From assembly GCA_000469685.2 (NCBI GenBank), contig LS997565.1, positions 22,675,740 through 22,739,739 on the forward strand: a stretch of 64,000 nucleotides of DNA, read 5' to 3'. The first letter of the stretch is position 1; the number at the start of each line of letters is the position of its first letter. Below, in pieces: positions 60,920-64,000 of the stretch. The translations under genes were made by a program, and so were the position numbers. Under the pieces are notes generated by a model. It worked only from the letters and a program-made list of their open reading frames with translations. It did not search any database and was not told the origin of the DNA. This DNA comes from Haemonchus contortus (lineage: Eukaryota; Nematoda; Chromadorea; Rhabditida; Trichostrongylidae).

Positions 60920-63900
60920 TTGCAGGGTGCCGATCCGCGAGGTGAGATCACGGTAGTGTGGAATCTAGGGACTCAACACCTCCTTCGCAAGGCGAAACAC
61001 CACCGGTCTTTTCCCTCTGTGAATTGTCCTCGTTTGTCCCAGCATTTTGGCTTTTGGCTATCGGCTCTGGGGCAGAGCAGAAGCGGTACTTCGAATAGGT
61101 CCGGTAAGTGTTGTAGAAGCTGGATCAGTTCTTTTGCGCTGCCAGTTTGTTTGCATTCTCAGGGTTGATCATCGACCCGAACATTGTATAGACAATGTCC
61201 GTGCAAAACCATCCCCGTCCTTCGTTCCATCTTGGATACCCAGCGTGGCAGTCAAGAGTCCAAACGATGTCATTGGGCTTGCACGGCTCGGCTACAGCAC
61301 TTACCGGACCTTTGGTGAGCTCTGCAATTTCGACCGGATTGAATCTCTATCTTGAGGTGTCTTCAGTGCTCCAAGTCTATTCGCGAGGGTGGGGTATGCG
61401 AGCGCTGGGCAAAGTCGTCTCCAGGAAAATTTCTGCCAGCGATGGTCTTGACAGCGTCGGGCATGGTGTCCATCGATAGTCGGGTGAAACATTGTAAAGC
61501 TTCCTGTGTTGTTACTTGTGGTGAGAAAAGATGCTTTCTTCCACTCCAATGGCAGAAGTGGTTGAGTTCTTCTAAGTGAACTGCGTTCCATTGTCCGTCA
61601 CGAGCATGTGTGGGTACCCAAATGGTGAGGATAGTTGACGGCGTTACTTGATCGTTGCAATATATGATGCAGTCGAAATCCCTATAATCTCCGCCACTTC
61701 GACTAGGCGTATAGGACGACTTGAAACATCCGCCCGCCTGCAGTTCTGGCAAATTCTGCGTAAACGCGGTTCCATGAGCATGGTGCTTACCAGGTTCTTG
61801 GCGACTTCCTGACGACGGCTGCATGACTAAGGTTTTTCCTTTATGTCCTTGTCGATCCAGTAACAGTAATTCCTGACTAACATCTTCATCCTGCACATCC
61901 CATGATGACCATTGTGCTGGCCCGTAAGAACAGCGGGTAGCAGTTTCCTTAGAACGACGATGCGATGCACAAACAGAAGACATCTTCGATTGTCGTGAGA
62001 ATGCTGCTCATCGAGTTGAGACGAAGGAGATCGTTCATCCTCTTCTTTGCCCTCAGCTGAACGTCATTGTGCGTTTTTTCAGCAGCGGCATAGGCTGTAA
62101 ATATTAATGGACGCGTCCACAAAGAGGATGACGACATCGACGTTGATTTCGGCCACGACAACATTCTCCAGCCAGGTCGACTGCTCGGCAATGAGGTGTG
62201 ATGAGGCGCCTGCTTGAACAAAGTTGTTTGAGTTGTGACGCTCAGTTGTGAAGGTGTAATTGAGCATGAGTAGAGACCATCGGAAGTCTGGGTCTATGTA
62301 AATGAAAGTGCCTTTTTTAACTCCCAAAGATTGCCAGCTGCGATTTGTGGTCCGTCATCTGCTTGAACTGATGATAGCGATAGAATTCCCGCAGGGCGAA
62401 GAGTAGTACTAGTCCTTCCCTCTAACTAACCCATAGTTCTTCTCTGACGAGTGCCAAGACTCGGCAGGCGTCGTAGATCGGTTTTTCCAATCCATTTGAA
62501 AAGCGATATGATAGTGATGTTTCTTTTCCTCATCCTGAGACATCGGCTGCGACGACTATTTCTTCTGAGGAACCATAATGGGTGCGCAGTAAGTCTAACG
62601 AAAGAATTTCTTTGGCATGGTTTAAGGGCCTCTGACACTTGATGTGCGCATCCTTTTTGATAAGTCTGTCCGATGGTGCGCGAAGTTGATGCATTTGCTC
62701 GAAAAAGGGAACGTTGTAGTTGAGAAGTTTCGAAAACGATTGTACTTGTGAAATTCCTAGGAAAGATGGCATCCTCTGATTACCCCTTGGATCTGGACCA
62801 CATTCATCTGCACCGATGTTGTTGCCCAAAGAACGAATTTGAGGCATAAAAAAGCTACACTTTTCCATGCGGATGTAAAAGCTGATTTGATTAATCCTTT
62901 CACAGCAAAGCTTCCAAGTTGGCGGCATGCTCTTCTATTACGCAACCTGAGACGATACCATTGTCTAGATAATCCGCCCAGCCCAGCAGCCATTGAATCC
63001 ATAATCTCTAGACATATTATAGGAGCAGATTTCCCTCTAAAGGTTGGCTCTTGTAGCAGAACAACCCTATATACAGTAGCGCTCAAAAGTATTCGGCCAA
63101 CTTGAACTTGCCGTAACTTTTTTCCCAGAAGAGCAAATCATATGAAATTTTGATATGTTTAGCTGAAGCATATTTCACATAGCATAGATCATAGCACACT
63201 GTCCAACACTACTTGACTGCAAAACAACCATATCCACATATTAATAGGGAGGCGTTTGTAGTCTGTGCTGAAAGCAAGTTTGTGACGTCTGCAGTTATTC
63301 CGACCTTGAGTACGTTTTTCTTCTCTTCTAGTTTCGACATTAGTGCTCGTACACTTAATACATGGCAAAAAGGAAAAGATTCCTAGAAGGACCATCACTC
63401 GTATTTCTAGTTGATTTTTTGTTCAAGCCCTTTTGGATATCTGGAACATGGTCAGATTGCAGGTCAATAGTGGTAAATATTCACACTACACCAATGTTAA
63501 ACATATTAAAACTTCGCTTGATTAGATCCAGTAGGAAAGGAGTTATGACTGAAAATTATACTTAAAGAAGCATTTCGCCGAACTTCTGAGCGCTACTGTA
63601 GGTGTTGATCACCAAAGTTCTTTCGAAGCCTCTTCGACTTCCGCTTGCAGGCGTCAGCGAAGTCAATCTGCGTGGATATAGTTCCGCCATTCAGTTTCGT
63701 GAAGAATTCGTCGGGCGGGTGTTGTATGTAGCATCAGAGCATCGTTGAGACTTGTGGAATATTTATTGTACAAGCACAGAGCTCCATTTGCTTTCTTTAC
63801 CAAGACGATGGGCACAGCCCACTCTGAATAGGTGACATGCGAGAGCACATCGTCTGCCAATGGTCGATCGATTTCCTCCGTCTAGGACTGGCGACGTTAG

Positions 63901-64000
63901 CCTGCGGAAGGACATACGACGTACTTTTTTCACTGGCAAAGCACCAGCGAACCTGGTGCTTCCTGATTGTTCTTTAGAAATATGGTAGTTGTTTGATCCA
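60920..64000 (-). mobile_element. Ty3/Gypsy retrotransposon pol (RT, RNase H, integrase), degraded, running off the right edge
   Basis: On the - strand from the right edge: RT start (DVLSHVTYSEWAVPIVLVKK near 63850, then TEWRNYIHAD), a 530-base insertion at 63071-63602, and RT continuation (FRGKSAPIICLEIMDSMAAG near 63030). A worn catalytic motif YLDN replaces YLDD near 62965. EKCSFFMPQIRSLG lies near 62860, an RNase H connection with LRTHYGSSEEIVVAADVSG near 62560, and ASSHLIAEQSTW near 62190. Integrase pieces (HNGHHGMCRMKMLVRNYCYW near 61900, VTDNGTQFT-like sequence near 61610) and a C-terminal region (LPDLFEVPLLL near 61090) follow. Frameshifts and stops are numerous. Confidence 0.85.
63071..63602. 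mobile_element. Short inverted-repeat element, CAGTAGCGCTC family, copy 4, inside the Gypsy element
   Basis: The left end TACAGTAGCGCTCAAAAGTA and the right end TTCTGAGCGCTACTGTA are inverted repeats flanked by TA. The interior contains TATTCGGCCAACTTGAAC and GGAGTTATGACTGAAAA as in the other copies (inverted relative to copy 2). Gypsy reverse transcriptase sequence resumes on both sides. Confidence 0.9.

Overview
This window is nuclear DNA of a multicellular eukaryote, most likely a clade V parasitic nematode (strongylid or hookworm type). That is inferred from short AT-rich introns with TTTTCAG-type acceptors, GT and occasional GC donors, a pepsin-like aspartic protease gene with a spliced leader peptide exon, and repeats that fit this group (RTE, BEL/Pao, Gypsy and Penelope-like retroelements, mariner/Tc1 fragments, short terminal-inverted-repeat elements and a tRNA-derived SINE). 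The species itself cannot be read from the sequence.

Layout of host genes. (1) + strand, about 308-13197: a long multi-exon gene for a mostly disordered, charged protein with about seven repeats of a TP-x3-RK-x-HTF-like motif and a short C-terminal coiled coil. It continues off the left edge. (2) + strand, 30015-34607: a complete ten-exon single-pass membrane protein (signal peptide, cysteine-rich ectodomain, one membrane segment, proline-rich tail). Every splice phase agrees and the CDS is 1602 bases. (3) - strand, about 39278-34917: an unidentified gene converging on gene 2; several exons join in phase but at least one is missing. (4) - strand, 57841-55823: a secreted pepsin-family aspartic protease of 11 exons with both catalytic aspartates; two of its ten junctions are one base out of phase. 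Further single exons are plausible but orphaned (15310, 28520, 29378, 36904, 45952 and 50910).

Layout of repeats. The rest is a graveyard of mobile elements. It holds a CR1/Jockey-like LINE tail (17.8-18.1 kb), a decayed BEL/Pao element (20.9-23.1 kb), RTE fragments (14.9 and 40.3-41.6 kb), a second LINE (43.1-45.1 kb), two Penelope-like fragments (53.8-54.5 and 59.7-60.3 kb), a Gypsy pol running off the right edge (60.9-64.0 kb) and three mariner/Tc1 remnants. Three non-autonomous families are multicopy here: nine copies of a 0.3-0.7 kb element with AAGGCACAGTTCACGATAAT ends, four copies of a 0.5 kb element with ACAGTAGCGCTC ends (one inserted inside the Gypsy reverse transcriptase), and four copies of a tRNA-derived SINE with visible A and B boxes.

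No operon-like system, CRISPR array or defence island is present. The most unusual host items are the repeat-motif protein of gene 1, the convergent pair of genes 2 and 3, and the out-of-phase protease. All gene models come from reading frames, splice signals and phase only; no transcript or database evidence was available.
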